From Gnetum montanum (taxonomy: Eukaryota; Streptophyta; Gnetopsida; Gnetales; Gnetaceae), in the NCBI GenBank assembly GCA_015680685.1, contig MNCI01008302.1:1-64000 (forward strand): DNA of 64,000 bases. The letters run 5' to 3'. The notes beneath the pieces are model-generated. The model saw nothing but the letters and a program-made list of their open reading frames with translations. It made no database searches and was not told where the DNA came from. The translations under genes and the position numbers were made by a program. Numbering within the stretch: position 1 is the first letter of the stretch; the number at the start of each line of letters is the position of its first letter. Below, one piece after another: positions 21,570 through 34,310 of the stretch.

Positions 21570-23690
21570 CTTTTGGCCATTTTCAAGGGGACAATTAACA
21601 ATTTTTTCAAATCCAAATTATACTACATGGACCCATGGTTACTCAAGTAAGTATTTTTCCAAACTAGGAACATAGAGGATGCAATATTAGCTAGTAATGA
21701 CCTAGCATATATAACATATAGAAATTATCACATAAGGAAGGATTGGAACAAGAGGAAATAGAACCATGTAGTTGTGGCCACCATGGCCAAAGACACAAGA
21801 ACAAAATAGGAGCCAATGAAAAACCAATAAAACACCACTGCCACCACCACTTAACCTTTAATGTTGGGTGCCTCTAGCTCTAATCAACCTTGTCCTAGCT
21901 TCAAAAGAAAATATTGCTTCAAGTATATGAAGTTTCCCATGAAACCATTTGAGCTTCTTGACCAATTACTCAAGAGTGGTCATATCCAGTATAAACAAAT
22001 GACTGAAATTGCTCGCAAGAGTCACAACTATCTATGTTAGATTTCTAAGGATTCAACCATGGTAACCAAGGATGATCCACCTATTTTCAAATATTTCAAC
22101 TAAAATTATTTTTCCATTATCACCAAATTCATGGCTATGATACTAATTTCTTCTTGGCTTTGAAGGAAAATCTATAAAAAATGATAAACAATGATGAGTT
22201 GGTTCTAGATACAATGAACCCTATTAGGCATCAAAACTAACACATGTAGGTCTACAAAGATCTACTAAATGCTAATAGTAATCTCTACATGGTAATCACC
22301 TTCAACATTAGTGATAATTCTCAACCTACTAGGGAGCTATTTGTGATTTAGCTACCTCCTTGTGATGAAAAAGTTGTAGCTTCAATGAGTTCAAGGACTT
22401 CTTTTGTCCTAAGGTTACCATTACTTACATGTCTCAAAGAGCCATTTATGATTAGAGTTCCTCCTCCCACTATTATTAGGCCTACAAACCAAATTGACCA
22501 ACTTCCTTCCATGGTAGACAACATAACAACTCTTGTACAACCATATAATAAAAAGTCGTTAATGAAACAATGTAAGAAGCTAGCTCTAAGCATAGGGCTA
22601 AGGATAGTAAGCAACCAAAGGTGTGGAAAGAAGTGGGCCCACCAAATCCTACACATGTTTCAACTATTCCCATGAGTTCAAATGTTCAAACCGCTTCAAT
22701 GAGTAAACCTAGGAAGGATGAGAAACAATAAGAGAAAGAGAATGAGCCCAAGCCATAAACACTAAATCATGAGATCAAAATTCTAGGTAGAATGGAGGAA
22801 CCCAAGGGTACTAAAAATAGTGACAAAGACTTCCTCATGTCCATGGAAAGATCAAGCTTTCACTTAAACAAAAGAATACTTCTCTAAGCTTATATAACCA
22901 AGTGATTACCTCTCTTACCCACTATATGGCCTTAGTTAAGATGTTGACCTCTATTCCTATCACTAAATATATTCTAGCCAACGAAGAGTCCATTCATGTA
23001 GTAATGGTACCACCTTTACCTAAGGAAAAAACAAAGTTAACTACCTTAGTATTTTGCAACTATGAGGTAAAGACAGGTTTGCAAAGTAGTGAAGTGTCAA
23101 AAGATTCTCTTTTTATAACTATAAGGATTGACCAATAGAAGGTACATTGGATACATGTTGATGATGGAGTGGCAATAAATGTTGTACTCTTCTCCATCAT
23201 GGAACGTCTGGGATTGGTAGAACATATACAAAGCATTTCCACTTTTTCTCTTAAGTCCTTTAATGGATGATGGGTAGTGGAGAGGATCCATTTTTTTAGA
23301 CTTCATTACTAGTAAACAATTCCCTGCGTCTGCCAACTTCTTAGTGGTGGAAGAGACACTAGGATTCCATCTAATCCTAGGGAGGCCATGGTTAGCCAAA
23401 TTACAAGCCTTCTTTTTTCATATCCATTAAGAAATTTATCTACCTTAAAAGGGAGGTGAAATTATAATTCATAGAGATAGCACTATTCCTTTGTTAGTTA
23501 GCAATGTTGACATAGAACAAAGATTTGATGTAGCGTTTCAAAAAGAAACTCCTACCATCAATAATGAAGTCGAGGCAAAACATTGTGAACCAAGAAAGGA
23601 ACTGAAAAAACAAGGTCATAAATGAAATGTGGGATGAGCTCCCATTTAATTTTGTTAGTGAAGGAAATGGAAAGTATAAAATTGTATAAT
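21570..23690 (+). pseudogene. Tat gag C-terminus and protease fragment, plus strand
   Basis: The start (21577-21730) matches the gag of element C (FKGAVNDFIKLKLYYLGLQS region at 44690). 22880-23095 is the linker (MITSLTHYMALVKMLTSIPI). The protease is at 23140-23400: VHWIHVDDGVAINVVLFSIM, ERLGLVEHIQSIS, then ETLGFHLILGRPWLAKLQAF. 23440-23690 carries the conserved end of this ORF (KGGEIIIHRDSTIPLLVSN and DELPFNFVSEGNGKYKIV with a stop), matching 46600-46838. Frameshifts and stops are frequent. Confidence 0.7.
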
Positions 23691-24246
23691 AAAGGCCTTA
23701 TACTTACCCTAATTTTTTGAAGATTAGGAAATAGTTGCATGATTGAGTACATCATCTGATTATTTAAGCATGTATCATATGATTTATCTTTTTACTTTGT
23801 AGCCTAGTCCTCAGGTTTTATTTACATATTTCATTTTAATTTATCTTACTTTATAAATTTTAGCCTTTTATGCATTATTCACTACTTTACTACATAGCAT
23901 TTACTTTACATTCTTGTAGTCATGTTTATGATTTATACCTATTATCTTTTGTGTTTTCCATACAATCATAAAATGCCATAAAAATAAAATCATAAAGCCT
24001 CATAAAAATTATAAACATAAAAAGTAAAAAATAATAATGTACTTTAAACCAAAATTAAAATAATAGCCATAGCCACATCATATGGTAATAACAAAAATAA
24101 AACATCCCACAACCATAGTTGCATCATGCAACAAATATAAAAATAAAAAGGATACATAGTCTCTAGAAGGCTATGATAGCCAAAATAAAGAACTACAACA
24201 CTATAGCCAAAATAATAAAATGTAATATGTCTAACAATAGTCAAGA
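23691..24246 (+). other. Non-coding tail of the plus-strand Tat fragment
   Basis: AT-rich sequence with a CATAAAA-rich stretch at 23970-24050 that parallels 46840-47190 of element C (CATAAAAGCCATAAT). No ORF. It ends where the minus-strand relic begins. Confidence 0.45.
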
Positions 24247-27200
24247 CTAAACTAGAGGATGAGGAGGATCATCATCTACACTATCACAAATATCATTACC
24301 ATTACCTCAGACCTATAAACAATGAAAATATAAATAGTTATTAACCATTATGACCAAAGTATAACTTTGAAACCATGAAAAACTAAAACAACATAAACAT
24401 GAAATATAAAAATTTTAAATGTTTGACATAAACCTCTATGTATTCTAGAGCAATATGTTTTGGGGCAAATTTCTAAAGACTAGTTTCTAGCCTATGAAGA
24501 ATTTTTTCTTCACTCATATTAGCCTAGTTGATTTCTCCTAAATCTACTTCTTCTAGGAGCTTTCTCCCCTCAATGTTAATGACTCAAGAGGCTCTCAGGA
24601 AAGTGTAGTAGTAGTAGTAACTCTAGAGGCTAGAGTGATTTGAGGGTTTGGAGAGTCAATCAACACTAATGAGTTTGTGAACATCTTAAAAAAGTATTTT
24701 GCATTTATTCCCTACATAAATAACTTGAGCTTTCAACACTTAACAACCTCCTCATGGAACCACTTTAGATTACTCTCCTTCTTAGCCTTATACTACCACT
24801 TATGGTCCTTATTTTTCCTACCCCACTGAAGTACCCAAACACAATAATCCCTCCAGTCTCTAGTCTTAGGAACTAGTAACTCCATTTGCATATCTTTTTC
24901 GACATTGCTCTTGGCTAGCACAACCTTGCTTTAAATGGAACTCTAGTAGTGTAACCACTAAATATCTTTCATGCATAAAGTGTCTTTATTAGCCACATAG
25001 GCTTATATAAAGTTATTATGATCACAAAGACTCTTGTTTTCAAGAAATAACTCCTTTACCTGCTTTTCCAAAGCCACAACTTTCTTCCATAAAAATTCAT
25101 TAGGGCCTTGGGACTCCCAAGATATCTTGGAATATGAGATGGCACAATGGGTAGCCTATTCATAAAACCTCCATGAAAAATTCTTCACATAGAGTGGTAG
25201 TATAGGGAGATCATCAAGTTCAACTTCTTGTGTAGGATCCCATCTAACCTTGAATACTACAGTAGCCAAAGAAAAACACAAAAATAAAAATAGCCAAAAC
25301 ATTTTTAAAATATTAAAACCTTATAGCAATAAAAAATATAAAAAATACAAGAATTAAAAAAAAAAGTATGCTAAGTATTCTTACCAACTTTAGGGGTAGT
25401 TTTTTGTAATTTGTCAACCATGTTATTCACCATGCCTTGCATGAATTTTTCCTTGTCTAGAACCTCAACTCAACACTTCATGTCAAATATAGATGTAGAT
25501 GCTTTTGGAGGAGGCTCATGTACTACAAAAAATATAACCATTAACACAATTTACAAAAGATAGATATAAAATTCAAAGAAATAAAAAATATAAATAAAAC
25601 TAAATATTATTTGGAAGATCATGTTGTTTATCCATTGAGAAAGTGCCTTCCAGAGACAAGTTATCAAAGATAACATCCATGACATCCAATGCTCCTTTGG
25701 GTATCCTCTCTTCTTTCTCCTTGTAGTTTTGCTTCTCCTCTTGCTTATGTCTTGTTTTTCTTCTATTGCAATCAGGGAAACTAATTCCTATTGTCTCCTT
25801 GAAATCATGCTAAAATAAATATAAAGAATAGTTAGTATACATTTTTGTTAAAAACACTATATCTATATAACCATGTAGGAAAATACAAGAAAAACATAAA
25901 AGTAATAAAACCATACATACCTTTAACAATTTGAGTCATCTTGCCAAACTTGATGGCTATCTTGTTATGGGATGGCTAGTCCACAACTGGAACATTGGCT
26001 CCAACTTGTGGCCTCTTTATCTTTTCTCTAGCTGCATAATTAGCTTTTTTCCATGCTTTCTTAGCTCTCTTGGCATTTTCACATGTAATACAAGTTTTAA
26101 TCCCTATGCTGTCTATGGAAGGAAATTTTGCATCACTAAATTGCTTAATGGTAATTGAAAATGACTCTTCAATATCCTTAATTGGTGGATCTTGGATGTG
26201 CATCACTGGAATGATGTGTTTGGCCCAAGGCTTGGAAAGTTGGGAGGGGTCACGACTCATCCACTTTCCATCTCTATAGATAGACCACTATGAATTCTGT
26301 AAGCTTCCTAAGGTACACAACAAAGAATTTAAAATGCATATGCAAAATGGTATCAAGGTTTTTGTGGAATCTTCATATCTCATTTGGTAACCCAATGACC
26401 AAGAATGTAGCCCAATTAAACATAGTACTAACAATTAATCTTTTTCATGGTCCAAGCCTATTGAATGTCAATTTCCTTCTTCTATGATAGCAACAAGGGA
26501 AATTCTCTATAACTAAATAGAGCATAAGCTTTATTGACATCCTAAACTTTGCAATTACTAGGGATCAATTATCCACTACTAGAAGAGCTAAGTCATTCTT
26601 CCATTTCCTCTCTATGACTCACCTCTTTTTCTTCCCTCATGAGGACCTTAACATCATTGGAAGGTACTCTAAAGAGATAACTAAATGTAGGCTCATCAAT
26701 ACATTGGATCATGGGAAAACAATGTACATGGAAAATGAATTTGGTGATTTCCTTATCAAAGGAGTCAATCACATTTAGCATCTTTGATGATGACATCAAT
26801 GGACTAGGAAGCATAAACAAGTCAAGGAAACCTCCATCAATGATCCTCTACTGGATTTCCCTAGGAGATCTTCTTGCTTGCCACTCCTATGATGAGTCTA
26901 GTTCATCCTACTTAATAAGGATCTTCTCCTTCACACAACTCGAAACAATCACAACAAAAGTAGACTCATGCATAGAACCTATAACCCAACATAAGTAGCC
27001 TATTAGGATTTTGCATAGGTAGAAACTTTAAGACTATAAAAGTACAAACCTAAAGTTTAATTAACTAGAACATAAGGATGTTATGAAAGTTGATTATATT
27101 TAAATGAGTTCCACTCACTAGACTTGGCCAAAGCTAGAGCCTTAGGATGAGTGGTCACATGTACTCCTAGATTTGGGAAGCTCCATCAATCATGTGCATG

Positions 27201-27830
27201 ATGGATAACCAAATATGTGCAATACACATTAGAGTACCATGATGTATACCTAACAAAGTCTTCATAGAGTTTTTCAAGAACTTCCAATATGATAAATTCA
27301 TATCATGTGAACACATCTAGGGAAGTACAAGCCAAAAAAATTCTGGTCATTCCTCACTAATCCTCTGTCGTCCACTTGATGACTATGTAAAAATGAACAT
27401 GAAGATAGTTATAACAAGAAACCTAAGGAAAATAAGAATAAATAGAAGGATGAAATTAAGATAAAGATTATTCTTTAAGGAGGTAGAAGGTCCCAAGAGG
27501 ATTCTAGAACAAACTATTTTTCAAGTGGTCAACTATCAAGGTGTTGTAAACATTGTATTGCAAGAAATTTGGTACCTTCTAGATTTGTAATAACTTTTTC
27601 ATCCTGAAGTAAACAAACCATTATGCTAATCAATATCTACATGGGTATTGGGATCATTCACCATGAACCTCATGATACAACTAATAGATCTTGGTAGAAG
27701 AGTCTTTGTAATGGCTATTGTAGCATCCACAACTAGGTGAGACCACATGATTACATCGTAATTTGTAAGCAAATATTCAAGGAACTCTCTTTTCATAGGC
27801 CCAAACCACATTGGCTTATGACGGTTAATG
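24247..27830 (-). pseudogene. Decayed intron-containing gene, coiled-coil protein of unknown function
   Basis: The minus strand shows exon-like coding blocks joined by GT-AG introns: 25920-25810 (AAAG/GTATGT to TTTTAG/CATG), an intron ending at 25523 with TTTTTTGTAG (its donor near 25607 is damaged), 25384-25257 (TTG/GTAAGA to CTGTAG/TATT) and 24433-24313 (GAG/GTTTAT to TTATAG). The last exon (24312-24247) continues in frame and ends in an acidic tail DSVDDDPPHPLV and a stop. Exon sequence includes DPTQEVELDDLPILPLYVKN, WKKVVALEKQVKELFLENKS (likely coiled coil) and WRDYCVWVLQWGRKNKDHKW. Upstream pieces (26820-25976, 27811-27626) are open but frameshifted. In-frame stops make it a pseudogene. 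I recognise no family; the introns argue for a host gene or an intron-bearing transposon gene. Confidence 0.5.
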
Positions 27831-29200
27831 GCTAAATCAAGGTTGAGGCTATTTTATGTAGCCACACCCATGTAGCATAAGACCCCTACCAAATCAACAA
27901 CAATCAAGATGGGTTTCAAGAATGCCCATTGCAATCAAACCATATGGCCATAAGAAAACATGATAACATTAAGGAAAAATTTCATAACATTAGACCTAAG
28001 AATAATACATGTAATGCCAAATTTTCTATCAAAAATAGAAAAGTGCATAAAAATATGCAAAATAACCAAATCTATTAGTTCCCACTATAGCATGAACCAA
28101 AGTTTAACCTCTTGACATTTTCACAAACACTTGACATGAAAGGTTACTAGTAGATATTTAAGCAAATAGGTAGCATGAAATCAAATGTCAACATAATCAG
28201 TAAGCTAAACTGGATAGTGTTGGAGCCTTATGCATAAAAAATAGTAAGAAACATGATGTAAAAATTACATTGTTGGCTTATACATTAGGATTAGGAAAGA
28301 TTCAAGGGAAAGTGGTAGTGGAAAGATGAGTTTTATTACATGATTAAGCCCATACATTGCCATCATAACTTTTGAAAAATTTTGAAACACCCCACATGAT
28401 GGTCTAATAACCATAGGAAATGTCATGCACTAGTGAGAGTGTCTAGGAAAAATTCCATTACAGCCTAAAACCCAAACCAATGTGACCAACGTTTTCAACA
28501 CAACCAAGAAAGTCCAAAAACTCAGCACAAGAACTACAACTGATTAACACAGTTCCCATGGCTATAAAAAATTCCAGAAAATTTTTAAAAATTATTTTAA
28601 GCTCTAAAAACTAGGAACAAGCCTGGAATTGCCCAAATCCTCCTCCAATGCTACACTAATTGCCTTAGAAAAATGAAAATTTTAACTTAGAATAACTTAG
28701 ATTTTTTTTAAAAAAACTCAGTTTATAGTGAAATAGTTATAGTAAAACCTCTAGGAAAAATATGGGAAAAATTTAAAAAATTTCAAACTTCATCAAGGTC
28801 CCTCTACACTACATTGGTAACCCCCAAGGACTTTGGATGCTACATACAAGTGGTCCTAACATTGTGAACATTGTTAGCTTTCCAATGGAAAAACCATAGA
28901 AAAAACCAAAAAAAGAAAAAAATAAAAATGTACATTGGGTTGGAGAAAAATTCATACAAACTCCAAAAACCATGATTCTAGCTCCAATGTAACCATAAGA
29001 CCTTGTATAGTATGCTTATGGACTCAAAAACTATGATTTTAATGCCACAAGCTTATAAAAAAAATAGAAAATTTTGATCAGTATTCACCAAAATCAAGGT
29101 AAAGATGCTATGGACAAGCTTAAGAAAAAATTCAAATATTTGTAGAAGCAATTCCTAAAGCTAAAATTTTACTCTAGACATGACTATATAATCTAAACCT
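27831..29200. other. AT-rich tract without recognised genes
   Basis: No domain is visible on either strand. 28360-29100 has repetitive wording (AAAAATTTxxAAA, CTTTCCAATGGAAAAACC) typical of worn LTR or satellite-like sequence. Confidence 0.4.
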
Positions 29201-32200
29201 TGTATCAAACATAGATAGAATGAAAAAATTTAATCAGAATAGGCCTATAGAGATAAAAATGTCTCATAAATCCATAAAAAATTGTGATAAATAGGTACTT
29301 GGTCAGACCAAATGAATATCCTTTGATTACATAAGGATCTAGAAGGTTGGATATGATATGCACAATGTTATTTGCATCATCCAATTTGGGGTTTCTACTC
29401 AATGACCCCTGCCTCTTTAACATGATTATTGAAACAAGTATGGTTCTACCTTAAATTGTTTTCAATGGAAGTCAAAATCTTTACCTTTTCTACAACTACA
29501 CTATAATTGGAGGTGGATGAGTGTAGGAGCTACTCTTAAATAAAAATTATTTGGGTTTTAATGGGCAAGTCTTGTGTCCAAAAACTACCCTTGCTAAATC
29601 AAAATTGGAATTGGTGCATATGTTATGTGTTAATGCCAAAATGTCTTCTCCAATGCCTATGTGTTGCTAGTAGAACCCTGGTATGAGGACAAGCCTGGTT
29701 ATCACATAGTAAATTGGGCATTCATAAAAGGAAAGACCTTGTATGCTTGTTCTTGTTCATTAGAAGAGTCTATAGGTTGAGAGTCTTCATGAAAAAGAGC
29801 TTGTTCCTTCAAATATCTTTCATGGAGTTTAATCTCCTCTTTTTTCTCTATAATTTGATGTTCTAAAAAAATATGCTTATGAATATGATCTATGGGTGTC
29901 TTTTTTAGGGCATTTTTCAAATTTTCTAAGTTGATTATTTAATTCTTGATATACTAAGTTGTGGTGTCGTATATCTAGGTACATACCTATGTTTATGCCT
30001 ATAAGGTCGAGCTGGAGGTCTAAAAGATGAAGAGGAAGGAAAGAAATTCATATTACAATAAAATGCATCATCAAAATCTTCTAATTCAAGTTTTTCTTAG
30101 TATTTTTACAAATACTAGGATCATATTTTGGCCAATACATTCACTCAAAAGAATAATCATCTTTAGTTTCTATTACGATATTACCATGTTCAAACGTTTT
30201 GGATTTACGTGGAATCCATTCATAAAATTGTTCATTAAGATGATATTTTTTCAATGAAGTTGATTTTATTCTGATGATATTGTTCCCTTGGACATTCATT
30301 TGAAAAGTGAGGTCCTTGGCATAAATAACACTTAACATCCTTCCAAGGTAGTTTTGTTCATATTCCTTTGAGCATACCATGAAAACATTTTCCATTTGGA
30401 CAGATGGACTATGGTTTACATTGCCATTGCTGTCTTGTCCTTTTCATTTCTTTTTCGATGTAGATCCTTTTTGGTGGAAAGATTTAGTCTATTTATAAAA
30501 TTTTTCTTCATTGCATATTTCTAAGCATATCCTAATTTTTGCTAAGATTTGTGAGTTGTTTTTGTGCTTGCTAATTGTAGCAAATATCCTTATTGATATT
30601 AGTAATGAATTGTTGGATTTCACTGAAACTCATTTCTACTAATACCAAATTTTATCTTTTGAGTTCTACTCGGTACTTATTACAGAATGGCTATGGTAAG
30701 TAACCTAGAAGATGTTCTTTAGCCCTGATTTCATGTGTTAATTTTCCATTGTAATAAAGTTCTTCTATGATGTCCAAGAATTTATGTAGATCCTGGACCT
30801 TCATAAGTCTAGCTTTAAAAAATCTATCTTTATATAGGTTTTCTTGAATTTATTTATTACCTATAAAATATTTTATGATAGCATTTAAAAATAAAATACT
30901 AGGAGTAATGATTAATTTTCTTTTTATAGGATTAAATATATGAATAGATAGGTAGCATTCCAAATTGCTTGGCTAGATGTCTTCTTTTCCAATAGGACTT
31001 GTACGAATAAATAACTCTGAATAGAGTCAATGAATTCTTATTATTCTTGTATATTTCTATTATCCATTGTAAAAATATGTGCCTTATCTCTAGAATTTCT
31101 AATTTGGACTGCTGCAAAGCCTATGGGGTCTTCAACATGTGTATGTCCTACCAATAAGAATTTTTCTTCTGTATTGATGGATGTTGTATCATCATCATCA
31201 AAATATTTTTCACTAGCAAGAGGAATTTTTATATGGATTATACTAGATGTATTTGTACTAATCTTAGAAGTATTGATCTTGGCTTTTTCCTTCTTGGATG
31301 CTAATTCTTTTTGCTTTTGTTTGAATTCTACTATTTCTTTTTTCGAAATGCGTGGTGGAGATCCTGATACTGAAAGTTTTGGAGAAGAGATAGACCTACT
31401 AATAGTTTTAGGTACCCATAACTTTTGTATTGTACAAATATTATGATGGAGAATATATAATTTGATATCTTGTTTTGTGACTTCATCTTCAATTTGTACG
31501 ATATGTGTGTTTGCCCAGTTTTGTAATTGAACTATGTCAGAAGGAGCATCTTGGGATGCTTTTGTTTTCATGCTATGCATTGCTTCTTGAGGTGGTGCCG
31601 AAGCTGTGTTCATGCCTATTTTTAACTTAAGTAAAGCCTCACATTCCTGATAGTGGTAGTAAATATTTATCTACTTCATTAAGGATATATGTGTTTTCAT
31701 CAGAAGAAGAGGAATCTTCTTAGCTTGGAATTTTTTCTAATTTTTCTTTTCCTTTTGAAGTAAGTGGAATAGGAGGTGGTCCTAGGATGGCTTCTATTGG
31801 ATAGTCTATATTTAGTTCTTTATATGTCTTAGATAAAAATCTTGTTTTCTCTTCATATTCTTCATAAGTTTTATGCCTTTCTCTTGTAAAGAAAGTTTTT
31901 GGTTTTATGGAAATATCTGTAGGTTTTGGTGTATAGGAAACCATTTCCTAAAATAGCTTTTTTGTTTGTTGTTTCCTATATTTCAGAGGGTCCTTTTTCA
32001 CTAGATGTAATACATCCTTTTCCTAGGTTGTGATCTCTTTGGTCTCATGTACTTAAATAAATATTCTTGCAAGTTTGTCAGGTCAAGGTACATTGTATGA
32101 ATAGGAAGCCCTTCTGTATCTATTTTCACTCCATACTCAATATTTGTTGATCCTACATGAGTAACCTGTTCTCCCAAAGGTAAGAGGGTTTTAATGCTAT

Positions 32201-32222
32201 AAGTGTCAAATAATTTAAACAT
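29200..32222 (-). pseudogene. Multi-ORF relic, unclassified retroelement or pararetrovirus-like
   Basis: A run of minus-strand ORF pieces with few stops lies between 32222 and 29700: 73 residues (32222-32001), 74 residues with Lys/Pro-rich content (31944-31720), 190 residues (31613-31041) with a Lys/Glu-rich helical centre and an acidic DDDD stretch, 61 residues (31117-30932), 84 residues (30395-30141) and 72 residues (29920-29702). They lie head to tail and share codon and residue style, so they look like one long polyprotein broken by point changes. I see no protease, RT or integrase motif, and capsid or movement roles are only guesses. 29200-29700 is more decayed. Confidence 0.4.
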
Positions 32223-32353
32223 TAATCTAGTGCTAATTGTAGCATAGATACTTTTGTCTTACATATCCAAGGGGATATATGTGATAAAATTGTACTATCT
32301 CCACTAGGCATGCCAAGCACAACTCCATGATGCTATCTCCCACTAACATGAGA

Positions 32354-32810
32354 TAATGATGTACTATAAATATTCTCTAAAGATTATGTTAGGTCTAGCT
32401 GTCTTGCACTCTATAATGCTTATCCTCTTCCAAGGTGGTGCTTAATGCCTTTAGAAGAAGGTTCTTCGTAAATCAAGAATAGATTAGCATTAGAAGGAAA
32501 AAGAGAAGTAGAAAGAGAGAGTCTAGTATTTTGAGTAAGAGAGATCTTAGATTGTTGCACTTTGCACATCTAAAAGAATTCCTTACTTTGTGTGTGAGTG
32601 GTATAAGAGAGATCTAAAGTGCTACACCTTACACATTTCAAAGCATTCCTTGTACTCTGTCAAGAGCAAGAAAGATCTAGAGTGCTATGTATCGTGGCTC
32701 TAAAGCATTCCTTGCCATTGTAAAAAGTTGTTATGTAATGAAAGAGTGTGTTTTGTGATAGAAGCATAGTGTGTTAATATTTTTGCACTGCAAACTCTGA
32801 GGGGTTGGTA
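32354..32810 (+). repeat. Possible LTR end: TATA-like site, three 65-bp repeats, tRNA-Met-like PBS
   Basis: ATAAATA at about 32356 is followed by three direct repeats of about 65 bp (32525-32718) sharing AGAGATCTxxAGTGxTxC and CATTCCTTG. Then TTGGTATTAC at about 32806 resembles the TGGTATCAGAGC primer site complementary to initiator tRNA-Met. This would fit R-U5 and PBS of a plus-strand element. No second LTR copy was found. Confidence 0.35.
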
Positions 32811-32939
32811 TTACTTCTATTAAATCATTTCAACCATGGTGGGTCCCATAAAACATAAGTAATAAAATACCAAAAATTCTCAAACACCAGGGTTGTATTA
32901 CCAAAATGGTCAATACGTTGTGGGATCATGTCCCACAAG

Positions 32940-34310
32940 CTATAAAATTTATAAAGTAGTATTGGAAGACTCAACCATTGTCTATGTTGATAGAGCTCTA
33001 GGATAGTTGATAGAGCCCTAGATCACCTTAAGACCATAGATGCTACCACGTGAGCATCTAGATGCTAGAAAACAAGCTAAGATAGCCTAGGAAAATCTTG
33101 TAATTACCTCATATACTAGGCACACAAACCCCACTTGGTAGCCAGTGTGTAAGATAACATGTGGGCTCCAAAAAGCTTATTTATGGTCTTAAATAGCCTC
33201 AAGATTTGATAATCTTAACTTAAAACCCTAGCCGCTAACACAGATTGTTCTAGAGCTCCAAAAACCTAGTCAAAAGGACCATATGAACTGAAATTTTTGA
33301 CTCCATATGTTGGTAGGTAACTGTCTCATGTTGGCCAACATGTGAGCTAGCATGAGGGCCATAAAAACTAAACTTTTTCTTATCCAAAATGACATTAGAA
33401 GACATCATACACATTGGTAAATCCTACAAACCAAGTCAAAACAAGTTGGACAAGCTTAAAATCAGTTGATACTTTTTCTACACACTAAGCACATAGGTTC
33501 AATATGTTGGCCAATGTATGGGGTAGTGTCTAGAAGTTTTTGATAGGTTCTTAGGACTCAAGTTAACTCAAAATTTTACTCGTAGAACTTGGTAGCTTTA
33601 AAGTGGAAGTAAAGCTAAGATTTGACCTTTTTGAAGCCAAGAAAAGTTGAATTTGATCTTCACATGCTGATCTTGTAGCCTCCACACACTACCCAATGTG
33701 TGGGCTAACATAAGGGCTACAAAGAATCTTTTGTTTAACTTAATTGAACTTTAACAAACCCATTTTTTGACATCAAAACCTATACAGTGCACTAAATGTC
33801 TTATTTAGGAAAATGATGAATTTAAGAGCTTCCCAATGAAAATGTTAAGCTCTTGTACACTGGGATCCTATTCCATATGCTACCTAGCATGAGAACTAGT
33901 GTTTGGTTTTTTAAAAAATTAATTTTCAATTAGAACTAGCAGAAAACTTAGGTTATTTCACTTCCTATGTCTTTGTGCTGACATCAACAGTCTATCATAG
34001 CTAACAACAAGTTAAAAGATCTTCAAAAGCAAAACCTTTAGTCCCTCTAAGACATGATGCCACATACCAAAGTGTAAGCCAATGTGTAGGGCTAGAACAA
34101 ACTTAGAAATAGTCAATAAAGCTCATACATTGTGCCAAGAACCTTTTAAAATCCAACACTCTTCTTTAAGACTTGAGCCCTACTAGAGGAGGAACAAATG
34201 GCCCAAAACAAGGTAAAAAGCTCTCACAAAATGGTTCATGAGCTTCCTACACTAATACCCTAGGCTTCACACATTGGGCAATATGTGGACTAGCACACTA
34301 GGGAAAGAAC
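32940..34310. repeat. Divergent tandem array of about 187-bp units
   Basis: Seven, perhaps eight, cores of the type CCAATGTGTGGGCTAxCATxAGGGCT recur at about 33143, 33331, 33505, 33690, 33876, 34075 and 34271, spaced 175-200 bp. The spacers are A/T-rich and also resemble each other (AAACTTTTT, AAAACCT). No ORF. Satellite-like, or a repeat block inside a retroelement. Confidence 0.65.

Noticed and set aside
28383-28400. TGAAACACCCCA resembling the LTR start of element C
   Set aside because: No polypurine tract precedes it and the following sequence does not match any LTR copy.
31030-31446. Plus-strand ORF of 138 residues
   Set aside because: It lies opposite the longer and more protein-like minus-strand ORF at 31041-31613, and its composition looks like an antisense shadow.
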